Part shown: positions 63,969 through 64,000 of the stretch, one piece after another
How the letters are laid out: every line of letters begins with the position of its first letter
How positions within the stretch are numbered: the stretch's first letter is position 1
Assembly (NCBI GenBank): GCA_014904845.1
Contig: MU119316.1
Span: forward strand, 104,264-168,263
From: Acephala macrosclerotiorum
Lineage: Eukaryota > Ascomycota > Leotiomycetes > Helotiales > Mollisiaceae
Length of the DNA stretch: 64,000 nt
Reading direction: 5' to 3'
The notes under the pieces: model-generated
Databases searched by the model: none
Seen by the model: only the letters and a program-made list of their open reading frames with translations
Told to the model about the DNA's origin: nothing
Translations under genes and position numbers: made by a program

Positions 63969-64000
<32 letters not shown>
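60001..64000. repeat. Extreme AT block, heavily RIP-mutated repeat (right arm)
   Basis: Composition is the same as 1071-4729: long A/T runs with nearly all C and G left as CpG, and no readable frame. It runs to the window edge. It may be the other half of the repeat into which the 55 kb block inserted; this cannot be tested by eye. Confidence 0.7.
63975..64000. repeat. T homopolymer at the window end
   Basis: 26 consecutive T to the last base. It could be a retroelement tail on the minus strand or an assembly edge; the window ends here. Confidence 0.7.

Noticed and set aside
60001..64000. Centromere or telomere
   Set aside because: AT blocks of RIP-hit repeats do occur in fungal centromeres, but there is no telomeric repeat and nothing specific to a centromere in the sequence; it remains possible but unsupported.
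1..64000. tRNA or rRNA genes
   Set aside because: No convincing cloverleaf or conserved rRNA stretch was seen by eye; a covariance-model scan would be decisive.

Overview
This window looks like heterochromatin from a filamentous ascomycete (Pezizomycotina). It is very AT-rich and has no intact long gene, but it is full of decayed genes that can still be read. Conserved Gln, Trp and Arg codons have become TAA, TAG or TGA on the coding strand, while CpG is retained. That is the footprint of repeat-induced point mutation (RIP, C to T, preferring CpA). Two short introns (51 and 89 bp, GT-AG), a TAM-type methyltransferase, a fungal kinase-like gene, DUF3435 and DUF3723 all fit Pezizomycotina. I cannot name the species.

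Layout. 1-1070 is a less AT-rich segment with a ~210-220 bp tandem repeat carrying GC-rich hairpins. 1071-4729 and 60001-64000 are extreme AT blocks (C and G mostly left as CpG) with no readable frame. Between them, with sharp compositional edges, lies a ~55.3 kb milder block, 4730-59997. Its ends carry an imperfect 21-bp inverted repeat (15/21) flanked by TAA on both sides.

Inside the 55 kb block, from right to left: a DUF3435 tyrosine recombinase (56999-59220, minus, pointing inward, with a retained 89-bp intron and two C-terminal zinc fingers); a hAT transposase (51411-53386, plus); the C-terminal end of a LINE protein (43690-44131, plus); a kinase-like gene (37012-38180, plus) divergent from a long DUF3723 gene (32991-36826, minus); a MADS-like fragment (31600-31914, minus); a LaeA/UMTA-like methyltransferase (26476-27660, minus, 51-bp intron); a coiled-coil gene (23960-25469, minus); several unidentified decayed frames; two inverted arrays of one 20-bp minisatellite; and a MYB/SANT-like gene (7189-8290, plus) next to the left end.

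My main inference is that 4730-59997 is a RIP-decayed giant Starship-like element inserted in an older, more heavily mutated repeat block. The support is a DUF3435 captain at one edge reading inward, a MYB/SANT gene at the other edge reading inward, DUF3723 plus non-transposon cargo between, and RIP damage across the cargo, which implies the whole unit once existed in more than one copy. None of these genes is likely to make a full-length protein now. Stop codons quoted below are seen in the sequence; original residues at those positions are inferred.
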